From Candolleomyces eurysporus (taxonomy: Eukaryota; Basidiomycota; Agaricomycetes; Agaricales; Psathyrellaceae): DNA of 26,503 nucleotides. The translations under genes and the position numbers were made by a program. This document shows positions 1-10,337 of the stretch, one piece after another. Numbering within the stretch: the first letter of the stretch is position 1; each line of letters begins with the position of its first letter. The notes under the pieces were generated by a model. The model was not told the origin of the DNA. It saw only the letters and a program-made list of their open reading frames with translations, and searched no databases. The stretch is taken from positions 1-26,503 of the forward strand of contig JANBPK010001589.1 in the NCBI GenBank assembly GCA_027579435.1. The letters are read 5' to 3'.

Positions 1-57
1 TGAGGATGGATGACCAAATGGCGGGTTGGAACACTGGTCTTTTTTTTCTCAAGGCGC

Positions 58-258
58 CTACAAGCACCCACAAGTTGTACCTTGTTTACTCGTCAAAATA
101 AAATCTGGCCAGGATTCGCGATGCGCGATGTGTGCTGTGAGAAACCTACATACGGTTGCTAACCCGCAGCAGGGGCATGCACTCGCACACGAGTGAACGC
201 AAATAGTCGAGAAAATAACGAATGAGAGGGTAAATATAGCGTGAGAGGTAAATGCCAT
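58..258 (-). CDS. Possible small secreted Cys-containing peptide (weak)
   Basis: A 66-codon frame, ATG to stop. Seen in sequence: a hydrophobic N-terminus (core FTLSFVIFSTICV) followed by an A-S-A-type signal-peptidase site near residue 27. The remainder has Cys residues including a CPCC cluster and a CGC near the end. This resembles a small secreted protein. However, a 66-codon frame is common by chance, there is no paralogue in the window, and no promoter element or intron supports it. It could equally be noise, or an exon of a gene extending past the left edge. Confidence 0.15.
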   Translation of the reverse strand: MAFTSHAIFTLSFVIFSTICVHSCASACPCCGLATVCRFLTAHIAHRESWPDFILTSKQGTTCGCL

Positions 259-289
259 ACACTGACGTCTTTCTTACATAATCTACCAA

Positions 290-299
290 GGGGGGGGGG
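290..299. repeat. G10 homopolymer
   Basis: Ten consecutive G on the plus strand, ten bases before the hairpin at 309-328. It is a simple-sequence tract prone to length errors in sequencing. Confidence 0.9.
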
Positions 300-308
300 T
301 ACTAAAGA

Positions 309-328
309 CCCGCTACTAGAGTAGCGGG
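309..328. other. Perfect 8-bp stem hairpin
   Basis: CCCGCTAC and GTAGCGGG are exact reverse complements separated by a TAGA loop. The stem is GC-rich and would be stable as RNA or as a cruciform. No gene ends or starts next to it, and function is unknown. Confidence 0.7.
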
Positions 329-1188
329 CATTGTTGTGTTTCTATTGGCAATGTAACGCTAAAGGGGTTCAATAGTATGATTTATCGACTTTACGATGAC
401 CGGCTTCAGTGGCTCACGCTTGGCACAAACGAATCGCACTTCCGGGTCATGCATCGAGCCTGGATTCCAGCAAAGGGAAGCTGGTTCTTCTCAGCGGTCC
501 ATAGTTCTGAAGGCCTGAACTGGGTTCTTTCTGCTCAGTCAATTCATAGTACACAGCTATAAATGAATCAATGCGTCATTTTCATGGTATCAGACGCGCG
601 CCTCGCGCTTGTGGCGAGCGCCCACGATATGATGGGTGATGGGCAGTCCCAACAGTCACACGTTACAAGCGCATCTCTTCCACGACCGTCAATCCGTTTT
701 ACCCGTCCCAACCGGTCGAACCCTTGATCTCACTGTCCCGTCTTAACGAGAACGTCTCTACGCGGGTTCCGATTCTGCTTTTCTGCTTCCCACCAACACT
801 GTCACCCCTAAGTGTTGCAATGATCTCTGGGGTGAATCTGGAAATCCTAACGTCTCGAATCACCTCTTTCGAGCCACCGTTACCTGGTTGCCTGTTCGTC
901 ACTACGCCTTCCCTGATACCGGGGTAGCTACTTCATCAACGGAGGATTATGGTGGGAACGTGCAATGAACTTGTGACATAGTTCTCTATCCATAGGTAGC
1001 AGGTATGTGGCCGCCAAGGGCCACCCGCGGCTGCGGGGTTCGCTCGACAACTGTGTTTGCAATACCACCGAGTAACAATGCCAGCATCTAGATTTTTAGG
1101 AGACGACCCTGCTTGAGCTCTTTCCTCAGACATCTATACTCGAGTGCACCCCCGCTGAGCGGGAGGATGGTCGTTTGACCCAGTGACC

Positions 1189-2683
1189 ATGGCAGGAGCT
1201 TCGGAGACCTTGCGCTGGGTCTTTGTGGACGATACGGACGACCAAGCGTTCACTTTCACTGGCGATGGGTGGTCCACCGATAATTCTACCTTTGCAGAGT
1301 TCTTTTATTCAGGCACCCCATACCGTGGGGCGCAGCATGCGACCAATCGCAATGGCAGCGTCTCAGTGACCTTCTCTGGTAAGCCACCCTTCTTTCGACG
1401 TCCTTCTCGAGGATAAACTCGACTCAATATATTTTGATTCGCAAGGCTCGAGCGTGTCTCTCTTCGGAACCGCAAATATTACCAACGTGGCAGGACGACC
1501 AGATCCCACCTGGGAATGCTACATCGACGGGAGGCTCGTGCGGCCAAGTACAGAGTTGATAGGCACACCGCAGAATATTGCCCCTCTCTGTGGACACCTC
1601 ACCCTTGCCGACGGCGAACACACGCTTACCGTCAACGTCACATCCCGTGGGCGGCCATTCTACATCGACGCATTCCGATTCTATCCATCTCCCCAATCCC
1701 CCATCGTCACCCAAGGCAGTGCGAACATAGGCTCAAATGCAACAGTATTCATTGCCAACAACGACCCAGGAACCCAATTCTCCCAAGGGAACTGGGGAAC
1801 CCAATCAGGCTTCCAATTCACGAACAAAACGGGCGCCTCCATGAGCCTCGACTTCGTCGGGTCGAAGCTCTTCTGGATGGGGTGGTCATGGAGCGAGTTT
1901 CCAGGTCGACTACCGTCGAATGGCAGCTGGTCGATAGACGGAGGTCCGGAGACGCCATTCCAGATACCCGGCTTCCCTTCGGGGTTAGAGGGCACTGCTA
2001 TGGCAAACTTGGCTGCGATCCCTGGGTTACTCAATAACCAATTGTTCTTCGAAACCCCATCGTTACCTGCTGGAGCGCATAGGTTGGACGTGCGGTATTT
2101 GGGGCCAGAGGAGGCACCGTTGACAGTTGGCTATTTTATCGTTGAAAATGCCGATGTCACCGTACGCCGTCCAAGTGTTCCTTCAACAACAGGTCCGGGA
2201 ACGGAAACTACGTCTTCTGGGTCATCTACCAGTAGGCCTTCAGCAGGAGCAATTGTGGGCATTGCAGTAGGGTTGATTTTGCTCGTTGCGATCACCGCGA
2301 TCATCCTCTTCATCGTCATTCGTCGTCGGCGTCGCATGAAGAGCTCCGAATCCGCGGAAACAGGGCTCAGGCCATTCGATGCAACTGCAGCGTCCTCCGC
2401 TCCCTCGCAAGGCCCTACTAGGATATCGGTCAAAACCAGGTTCACTCCAGCACCCTCTTCAACGACTTCGCCCATTTCACCGTCCAACGAAAAATCAACA
2501 CTCCGGCGGACGATGATGACCTCGACAAGTGGAACTACTAGTAGTTCGGCCCTCTCTCCTCAAACGGTCGCGAGTACATCGGCAAGTGATACGGAAACGA
2601 TAGTGGTCGTTAACAGGCACGAGGATAGTGGATTGCGGGACGTGGAAGTCGTTGATTTGCCACCTTTATACTCTGAAAGATAA
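1189..2683 (+). CDS. Single-pass membrane protein with two-module ectodomain
   Basis: Two exons, 1189-1378 and 1446-2683, joined across a 67-nt intron (GTAAGC donor, CAAG acceptor), give 475 aa. The start is ATG 1189 in a good context (ACCATGG); the frame is closed by TGA at 1156. No classical signal peptide is visible, so it may insert by its transmembrane segment alone or have an unseen upstream exon. The ectodomain (about 1-320) looks like two related beta-rich modules. Each has a GxW strand, then a short stretch ending in a strand of the type SVTFSG / SLDFVG, then a YIDG / SIDG turn. Several N-glycosylation sequons are visible (NIT, NVT, NAT, NKT, NGS). A Ser/Thr-rich stalk precedes the hydrophobic helix at about 330-355 (core IVGIAVGLILLVAITAII), which is followed by RRRRRMK, predicting an outside N-terminus. 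The cytosolic tail is Ser/Thr-rich. Such proteins are frequent in Agaricomycetes and functionally uncharacterised; a cell-surface or wall-sensing role is inference only. Confidence 0.85.
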
Positions 2684-2989
2684 GTGCCGTATTCTTGCAA
2701 CTGCGGACTAGGACGCTTTCCCCCATTCTCTGGACAATTGTATGCTTGTATCTTACTCGGCTTTGGACACTCTATTGTACCTGTATGCCATTCTAACATG
2801 TTTATTCTGAGAATAACCACTGTAGCTTAATGTATTCGAGCTTGAAGTGTGACGTGGCTGACGCGTGACGAGACGTGTTTGTGACGAGACGCGTGCGTGA
2901 CAGGGACTGAGCCAGCAAATCAACAGCCTCGCGCGTTTCGTCTTCCCCTAACAACTCTCTTTTTATCTCCTCCCCTCCCCTTACTTGAA
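2684..2989. other. Intergenic region with POL2 promoter
   Basis: 306 bp between the membrane-protein stop and the POL2 ATG, both genes on the plus strand. It must hold the upstream gene's 3' end and the POL2 promoter. The visible content is the ACGCGT pair at 2861-2894, followed by a pyrimidine-rich stretch (about 2940-2985) just before the ATG, typical of fungal 5' leaders. Confidence 0.6.
2859..2894 (+). promoter_or_regulatory. Paired MluI cell-cycle boxes upstream of POL2
   Basis: ACGCGT occurs at 2861-2866 and 2889-2894, about 129 and 101 bp before the POL2 ATG. An 11-bp direct repeat, GTGACGAGACG, lies at 2865-2875 and 2881-2891. In ascomycete yeasts ACGCGT is the MCB element bound by MBF (Mbp1-Swi6), which drives G1/S transcription of DNA replication genes. 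Function here is inferred from the motif, its position and the nature of the gene. Confidence 0.6.
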
Positions 2990-5900
2990 ATGGGCAGAGG
3001 ACGCGGTGGCTTTGGTCTATCCTCCAGTCGGGTCAGGTTTAGAGGCGGCTCTGGCTCATTTCGTGGTAGAGGCTCGTTTAGAGGTCGAGGTCGCGGTGGA
3101 GGATCCAAGGGCTCCGGCGGCGACGCTCCAGCACCCGTCAGGGAAGAAGATGGAACACAGTTAGCGGAAAGGTTTGAGAAGATTGCGGTCAACGATGAGG
3201 TGGACGAGAAACTGGGCTTCGAGAGGGTTCAGGATGGTCCCAGGAGGGAGGGTTGGTTGATTAACATGCATCCAGTACGTCTCCCCAGCATCACTATCCC
3301 TGTAGTTCTGATCGAGACGACGATTGCGCGACAGACAATAGTGAAAGACCCAGACTGGCCCGGAGGAAAAGCTGCTGTCGACTATTACTTCATTAAAGAT
3401 GACGGAGGAATGTTCAAATGCACGTTTCAATACGAACCCTACTTCTACATTGGGTGCAAGGTTCGCCTAATACCTTCTTCTCCTTCACGCCTTCGACTTA
3501 CATCGCCTCACCCAGAGCGGTACAGAGACCATAGTCGAAGAATGGCTGAAGAAGCGTTTCGAAGGCCTAATATGCCGCATCGTCCGCGAGCACAAAGAGG
3601 ACCTCTCCCTGCCCAACCATCTTATGGGTCACCGACGGCTTCTTCTCCAACTCAACTTTCGTAACATCACAGATCTCCTTGCTGTCAGACGCGAACTTTT
3701 ACCCCTCGCCATCGCCAACGGCGCCAAGCGCGACGCTGTAGATGCCTATGCCGAGGTCATCAAGGCCACAGCTAGCATGGATATCGAAGTCGAGGAAGAT
3801 ATGGAAGGGGAAGGCTGGGAGTCGGCTGCAAAGAGCATGAAATCAGGCTCACACAGAGACAGCGACCCAAAGGAGTGCATCATCGACATTCGCGAGTTCG
3901 ACGTGCCCTATTATTTGCGCGTAGCCATTGACAAAAATATTCGTGTCGGTCTCTGGTACGCTATCACCTTCGAAGCCGGCCAACCCTCGTTTGCACCTAT
4001 TGCAGAGCGTGTTAAGCGTGCGGATCCTGTGGTCATGGCGTACGATATCGAGACGACGAAGGCCCCTTTGAAGTTCCCCGACCAAGCTATCGACCAGGTC
4101 ATGATGATTTCGTATATGGTGGACGGGCAGGGATACTTGATTACCAACAGAGAAATTGTCAGTGAAGACATTGAAGACTTCGAGTATACGCCGAAGGAAG
4201 GCTACGAAGGGCCGTTCATTGTGTTTAATGAACCAGACGAGGTACATCTTCCCTGAAGCTTGTCAAGTTCTCTGCCTCTGACTTTTTTCTTCTTTTATCA
4301 GGCAGCAACTATCAAACGATTCTTCTCCCACATTCAAGATGTGAAGCCGACGATCATGGCGACTTTTAACGGCGACTTTTTCGATTTTCCTTTCCTGTGC
4401 GCCCGATCCAAGGCCAATGGGATAGACATGTTCTTGGAGACTGGGTTCGCTATTGACGCAGAGGAGGAGTACAAAAGCCGTACATGCGTGCATATGGACT
4501 GCTTCCGCTGGGTGAAACGCGACTCCTACCTGCCTCAAGGAAGTCAAGGCTTGAAAGCTGTTACACAGTCGAAGCTGGGCTATAACCCTATCGAATTGGA
4601 CCCCGAACTTATGACACCGTATGTCCAGTCGTCATCTTCCGTTGACTTGGCAGTTGACTGTAATTTTTCTCAGGTATGCAATGGAGCAGCCTCAGGTGCT
4701 TGCACAGTACTCCGTTTCCGATGCGGTCGCAACATATTACCTCTACATGAAATATGTGCATCCCTTCATCTTCTCGCTGTGTAACATCATTCCCCTCAAC
4801 CCAGACGAGGTTTTGCGGAAAGGAAGTGGAACTCTTTGCGAGACTTTGCTCATGGTATGTATTCGTCCCTGCTCTGCAACGTCAAATGATCCAACAGTCG
4901 CTTCCAGGTTGAAGCATACAGAGGTCACATCATTATGCCCAATCGACATGAAGAAGCCCACGGAAATATGTACGATGGGCACTTGCTATCATCCGAAACC
5001 TACGTCGGTGGTCACGTAGAAGCGCTCGAAGCTGGCGTTTTCAGAAGCGATATTCCGACAGATTTCAAGGTCGTTCCGGAAGCAGTTCAGCAGGTACGAG
5101 GTCGTTGTCCGGTTATGACAACATTTGCTAATCTCTCCCTTAGCTGATCGATGATCTGGATGCAGCTTTGAAGTTCTGTATCGTCGAAGAGTCAAAGGCC
5201 TCGCTTGACGATGTCACAAACTACGATGAAGTCAAGGACCAAATCACGGCCGCCCTGGAAATTATGCGTGACAATCCGAAGCGTGTAGACAATCCCCTGA
5301 TCTACCACTTGGACGTCGCAGCCATGTACCCGAACATCATGTTGTCAAATCGACTCCAACCGGACTCTATGGTCGACGAATCCGTCTGTGCTGTATGCGA
5401 CTTCAATCGACCAGGAAAGACTTGCGACAGACGGCTGGAATGGGCTTGGAGAGGAGAATACTTCCCCGCTCAACGAGACGAATACAACATGATCAAACAT
5501 GCGTTGAACCAGGAAACCTTCCCCGGCAAGAAGGCCCACGACGCACCAAGACGCTTCACCGACCTTTCCCCATCAGAGCAAACGGCGCTTCTGCACAAAC
5601 GACTCGGAGACTACTCTCGCAAAGTTTACACCAAGACCAAAGAGACGAAAGTCGAAACCCGTGTTTCCATCGTTTGCCAACGGGAAAACCCCTTCTACGT
5701 GGACACCGTACGACGTTTCCGAGATCGGCGGTACGAATACAAGGGCCTACATAAAACATGGAAGAAGAACCTCGACAATGTCGTCAGTGAGGGGAAGGGT
5801 ATAGCGGAAGTTGACGAGGCCAAGAAGATGATCGTCCTCTACGACTCTCTTCAACTCGCTCACAAGTGCATTCTCAACTCCTTCTACGGTTATGTCATGA

Positions 5901-8900
5901 GGAAGGGCGCTCGATGGCATTCCATGGAGATGGCTGGAATCACCTGTTTGACTGGTGCGACCATCATCCAAATGGCGCGGGCTCTCGTCGAACAAATCGG
6001 CCGTCCGTTGGAACTGGATACGGATGGAATTTGGTGTATGCTTCCCGGAGTCTTCCCCGAGAATTTCAAGTTCAAGTTGAAGAACGGGAAGACACTCTTT
6101 TTCTCCTACCCTTGTACCATGCTCAACCATCTCGTCCACGCTCAATTTACCAACCACCAGTACCACGACTTGAATCCCGACACTGGCGAATACGAAATCC
6201 ACAGCGAGAACTCCATCTTCTTCGAGTTGGACGGACCTTACAAAGCGATGATCCTCCCATCCTCGAAGGAAGAGGACAAGCTGCTGAAGAAACGTTATGC
6301 CGTGTTCAACGATGATGGGTCCCTAGCAGAGTTGAAAGGGTTCGAAGTCAAGCGACGCGGAGAGCTGCAGCTCATCAAGATCTTCCAAACCCAGATCTTC
6401 GAACAGTTCTTGCTCGGAACCACACTCCCCGAATGTTACGCAGCAGTAGCGCAGGTCGCCGACCAGTGGCTCGACATTCTCTACAGCAAAGCCGAGACGC
6501 TCACCGACGAAGAACTCTTCGACCTTATCGCCGAGAACAGAAGTATGTCGAAGACACTCGCGGAGTACGGCGGGCAAAAGTCCACTTCCATCAGCACAGC
6601 CAGGCGTCTAGCAGAGTTCCTTGGAGACCAAATGGTCAAAGATAAGGGTCTCGCCTGCAAATTCATCATCTCAGCCAAACCCGCCGGCGCGCCTGTCACG
6701 GAACGTGCGGTACCAGTGGCAATCTTCTCAGCCGAGGAGAGCGTCAAACGAACTTACCTACGTAAATGGCTGAAGGACAACAGTCTCTCCAACTTCGACC
6801 TCCGAGCGATTCTGGACTGGGATTACTACATCGAGCGGCTTGGGTCTGTCATTCAGAAACTCATCACCATCCCCGCTGCGATGCAAAAGGTCTCGAATCC
6901 CGTTCCTCGCGTTCGACATCCCGATTGGTTGTTCAGACGTGTTGCAGGGGCTGTTGACAAATTCAAGCAGAACAAGATGACGGATTTCTTCAAGCCCAAA
7001 GGAGAAGCTGACAATGACGACGCGGACATGGAGGATGGGCAGTCGGTCCCTAAATCCCGAGGTGGTTTCACGGTCGTCCCTTTCAAAGCGAAGGCTGCTG
7101 CGGCTCCGGAGCCGGAAGAAGAAAACGTGGACGAGCCGCCTCCAGACCCGACACAAAACTATTCTGGCTGGGTCAAGTCTATGCGAGTGAAATGGAGGAA
7201 TCGAATCCAGCGTCGATGGGGAGATGCCACAGCGCAGACATCGGTGCCGTCGATGTTCCAAGGGGCCCGAATCCGAGCTACGGTGAACTTTTGGGATATC
7301 GTGCAGATTCGGCCTAGCAAGATTCCTGGCCGGTTCATGCTTTGGATTATGGTCGATACCAAGTTGACATCGGTGCCCTTGCGTGTTCCCCGCGAGTTCT
7401 ACATTCATTTGAAGAAGCCAACCGAAGAGCTCTTCCGCGGGGATTATTATTCCTACGATAAGGTTGTTCGGAGTTTGCCCCATGACCTCCCGTGCCACAA
7501 CCTGTACAAACTTTCGGTCCGAGAAGACGTCTACCAGAGTATACAGGAGCATTTCATTGACCTCACCAACGACCCAAATGTAGACGGAGTCTTCGAGCTG
7601 CAGGTATGTCGGCCAACTCTCGTCCGATGAATTCAGGCTGATTTCGAGTTCTAGGTACCGCTTGTCGTCCGAGCTCTTCTCAAATTGGGCAAGACTTGCA
7701 TATCAGACAACATGGCGATGAGCTTGAACAGGGCACAGCAACTTGGTCTGGACTTGCACCAACTAGACCGAGGAAAACGATCATCAAATACCAAGTATCT
7801 CTCGGGTGGGAAGAACGCTCAATATATTTTCCTCTATCACGCTACAACGGCCAATGGCGCAGTCCAAATTTTCGCCGTCTTCTACCCGAACGCCAGTGTC
7901 CGGTTACATGTCATCGATCCCGCAGTTCGACGCCAACCGATTCCCAACCTGGCTGAAACCTACAGCTCCCTTTTGGAAAAGCAGCAAGAGATTTATGGTC
8001 GTAACCCCACCGTATCCTATCCTTCCTCCCTCAACTTCGAAACCATCTACCATTCCAACGACGCGACTGCTCTGAAGGCTATTTCCCGCGAACTTGGCCT
8101 TTTCGAGGACAAGTCTCTGATCGCGGTCATTTCATCAAGCAAAGATGTTTCCTACTTCGATCGACTTCTGCCCAAGCTCTCCAAATTCCCCGTCCTCACC
8201 ATGTCACCCTCCAAAAACGCTCACCTACTGACTGGTCTTCCATGGCAGGCTAACGCAGCCGTCAAGTTGGTCAAGCGGTACCTCTCCCTCGGGCCATGGA
8301 TTGACAGGATGGTCGCACTCGCCGATTATTACGATATTCCGGTGGGCCATATTGAAGGTGACACCCCCTTGTTGCTAGCGGATATCTCTTTCGCTCGCCG
8401 CCTGATTCAGCAGGACTCGGTGTTGTGGTGGTCTCCCAGCGACCAACCTGACCTTGGTGGCATTGAGGGCAATATCCAGATGATGGATGATCTGCCTCGT
8501 ACGGATTTCTTGTCTCCCGGAGTATACACCAACGTCTGTTTGGAGGTCACCGTCCGCAACCTGGCAGTAAATGCTGTTCTCCAGTCCGTCTTGGTGAACG
8601 AATTGGAAGGAAGCGGTGGCGCGACTTCTTTCGATTCAGTCTCCCATACCATCGACGAATACAAGAACGGCGAGTCCCAACGAGACATTACGCTTGGAGG
8701 CACCCAGGTCTCGACCCACACATTCGGTATCTTGAAGAACCTGGTGAAAGGGTGGTTACTGGACAAAATCCAGGACGAAGGGCATAGTCCAGCTGGGCTT
8801 GTACTCGACCACTTCTGGAGATGGATAACTTCCAAAGCCTCCCAACTCTACGACCCATCGCTCCATCGTTTCCTTCACGGCCTGATGCGAAAGACCTTCA

Positions 8901-10136
8901 TCCAACTTCTCGCCGAATTCAAGCGATTGGGATCTCATGTTGTCTACGCAGATTTTAGCACAATCCTTCTTGCCACATCGAAACCTCCTGGAACAGCGCA
9001 CGCATATGCCACGTACATCACGACCGCGGTCACGTCCCACGAACTATTCCAACACATCTACCTCAACACCGAGCGCTTTTACGATTTCCTGGTGTATATG
9101 GACCGAGCAAACATGGGCGGCATTGTCTGTGAGGATCCATTGGCTGTTGAACCTCCCGCAGAGCTCCCAATAGAAATGCGGTGGAACATTGCCCACTTCC
9201 TGCCGCCGGCTGTCCAGCCCGACTTCGAAACGGTTGTCCAGTACTTCATTGTCGAGTTGATGACCATCAAGAAGAAGGTTAACGGTTCCAATCGCGTTCC
9301 TCTGCGCCCAATTCAAAGTGAAGCACCTGACAGCACCCAGAGAGAGGACTCGGCAAAGTCGACCGAAACCAACATGGTAGTTGAATTCATTTCAAGGAAG
9401 TTGACGAGGAAGATGTTGAAGGCGGTTGGATCGCTGCAAGAGCGCCAGCAGGACGACGCAATGGATCCAGAGTCCGACGGCAGATTCGAATTCCCTACAC
9501 TCCCAGGCGCCCATCTCCACCTCACCAACCCTACTCTTGAATTCATCAAATTCGTGTGCGCTATCTTCTCCCTGGCCAAAGAATACCGAGTCGAGATTGG
9601 ATTGCTAAAGCGAAACCTACTGGAACTCATCGGAGTGAAGGAGTTTGCCAATGAAGCGATCTATCGAAACCCATGCGAACCTCTGAAGCTGTCGAACGTC
9701 CCTTGCCGACACTGCGACGCTCTGCGCGACTTCGACTTCTGCAGGGACCAAGATCTGCTCCCAAATAATATTGACGTGAACCCTCGATGGACATGTTCGA
9801 ACTGTGGAGGAGAATACGACCGGATAGCTATCGAATTCAGCCTCATCGACGCAGCTCGCTCCCTTGAACGCCGCTTCGCTGCTCAAGATCTTCGTTGCGG
9901 CAAATGCCAGCAAATTCAATCCGACAACGTATCTCGCTGGTGTCAATGTTCGGGCACATATCAGTACACTCTAAACAAAGCCGACGCTCGGAAAACTCTC
10001 AAAACTATCGTCAATGTTGCAAGGGAGTACAAGTTGACTCGACTAAAGGTACGCTGCTCTCCCCTCCTTCCCTTCCCTAACATCGCTAACAAAAGTGATA
10101 TAGGAATGTGCACAAACTATGCTGGCCAGCTGGTAG
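2990..10136 (+). CDS. POL2: DNA polymerase epsilon catalytic subunit
   Basis: Leading-strand replicative polymerase with proofreading. Nine exons: 2990-3274, 3335-3460, 3516-4241, 4302-4618, 4674-4854, 4908-5093, 5144-7603, 7655-10048, 10104-10136. All introns are GT-AG, 50-60 nt, and the phases agree, giving 2235 aa (yeast Pol2 is about 2220). Seen in sequence: Exo I DIETTK (D314, E316), Exo [11 protein letters not shown], Exo [14 protein letters not shown], polymerase motif [10 protein letters not shown] (D664), motif B around [14 protein letters not shown], motif C DTDGIW (D899, D901). The Fe-S cysteines of the catalytic domain fit the family pattern (C689, C692, C701, C785). A PIP box QNKMTDFF starts at Q1216. 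The inactive second half ends in two zinc modules: C2111/C2114/C2141/C2144 and C2175/C2178/C2190/C2192. Start ATG 2990 follows a pyrimidine-rich leader; the upstream in-frame stretch lacks an ATG. Unusual: residues 2-41 form a Gly/Arg-rich RGG-like tail, and the last ten codons sit on their own 33-nt exon. Confidence 0.97.
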
Positions 10137-10337
10137 TGCCCGTACTATGTTTTGAACCTGACCCCATTACACTATCTTCCCATGGACAATCGCTCTGTAT
10201 TAGCTCTGTATAACCTATTAACAAATCGTGTAATATAGAAAGTAGCCCCTACGTAGATCTATACCCAACAAGACGAACACGATACATCTAGAGAAGGAAA
10301 GAGAGAGAAGAAGCGAACGAAAAGTAACCACCTCGGT
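10137..10337. other. Convergent 3' intergenic gap
   Basis: About 200 bp between the stop codons of POL2 (plus) and the NRPS-like gene (minus). Both transcripts must terminate here, probably with overlapping 3' UTRs. The sequence is moderately A-rich, with no gene or clear repeat. Confidence 0.6.

Larger units (their letters stand above)
1..1188. other. Gene-poor left flank, no supported gene
   Basis: No open frame here is long enough or protein-like enough to call. Visible items are a G10 homopolymer at 290-299, a perfect hairpin at 309-328, and a short minus-strand frame at 258-58 that starts like a secretion signal (listed separately). The last few dozen bases lead into the ATG at 1189 and should contain the promoter and 5' UTR of the membrane-protein gene. 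I saw no convincing TATA box. Confidence 0.5.

Noticed and set aside
1516..2037. 173-codon frame overlapping the membrane-protein gene in another frame
   Set aside because: The product is Arg/His-rich with no domain pattern, while the overlapping frame has modules, sequons and a membrane helix.
6758..7552. 264-codon open frame antisense to POL2
   Set aside because: It is the complement of a strongly conserved polymerase exon and has no domain-like content; GC-rich codon use keeps the antisense open.
10137..10213. Continuation of the POL2 frame past the last donor site
   Set aside because: The spliced ending is supported by a good donor and acceptor and closes after ten codons; the read-through tail shows no recognisable polymerase sequence.
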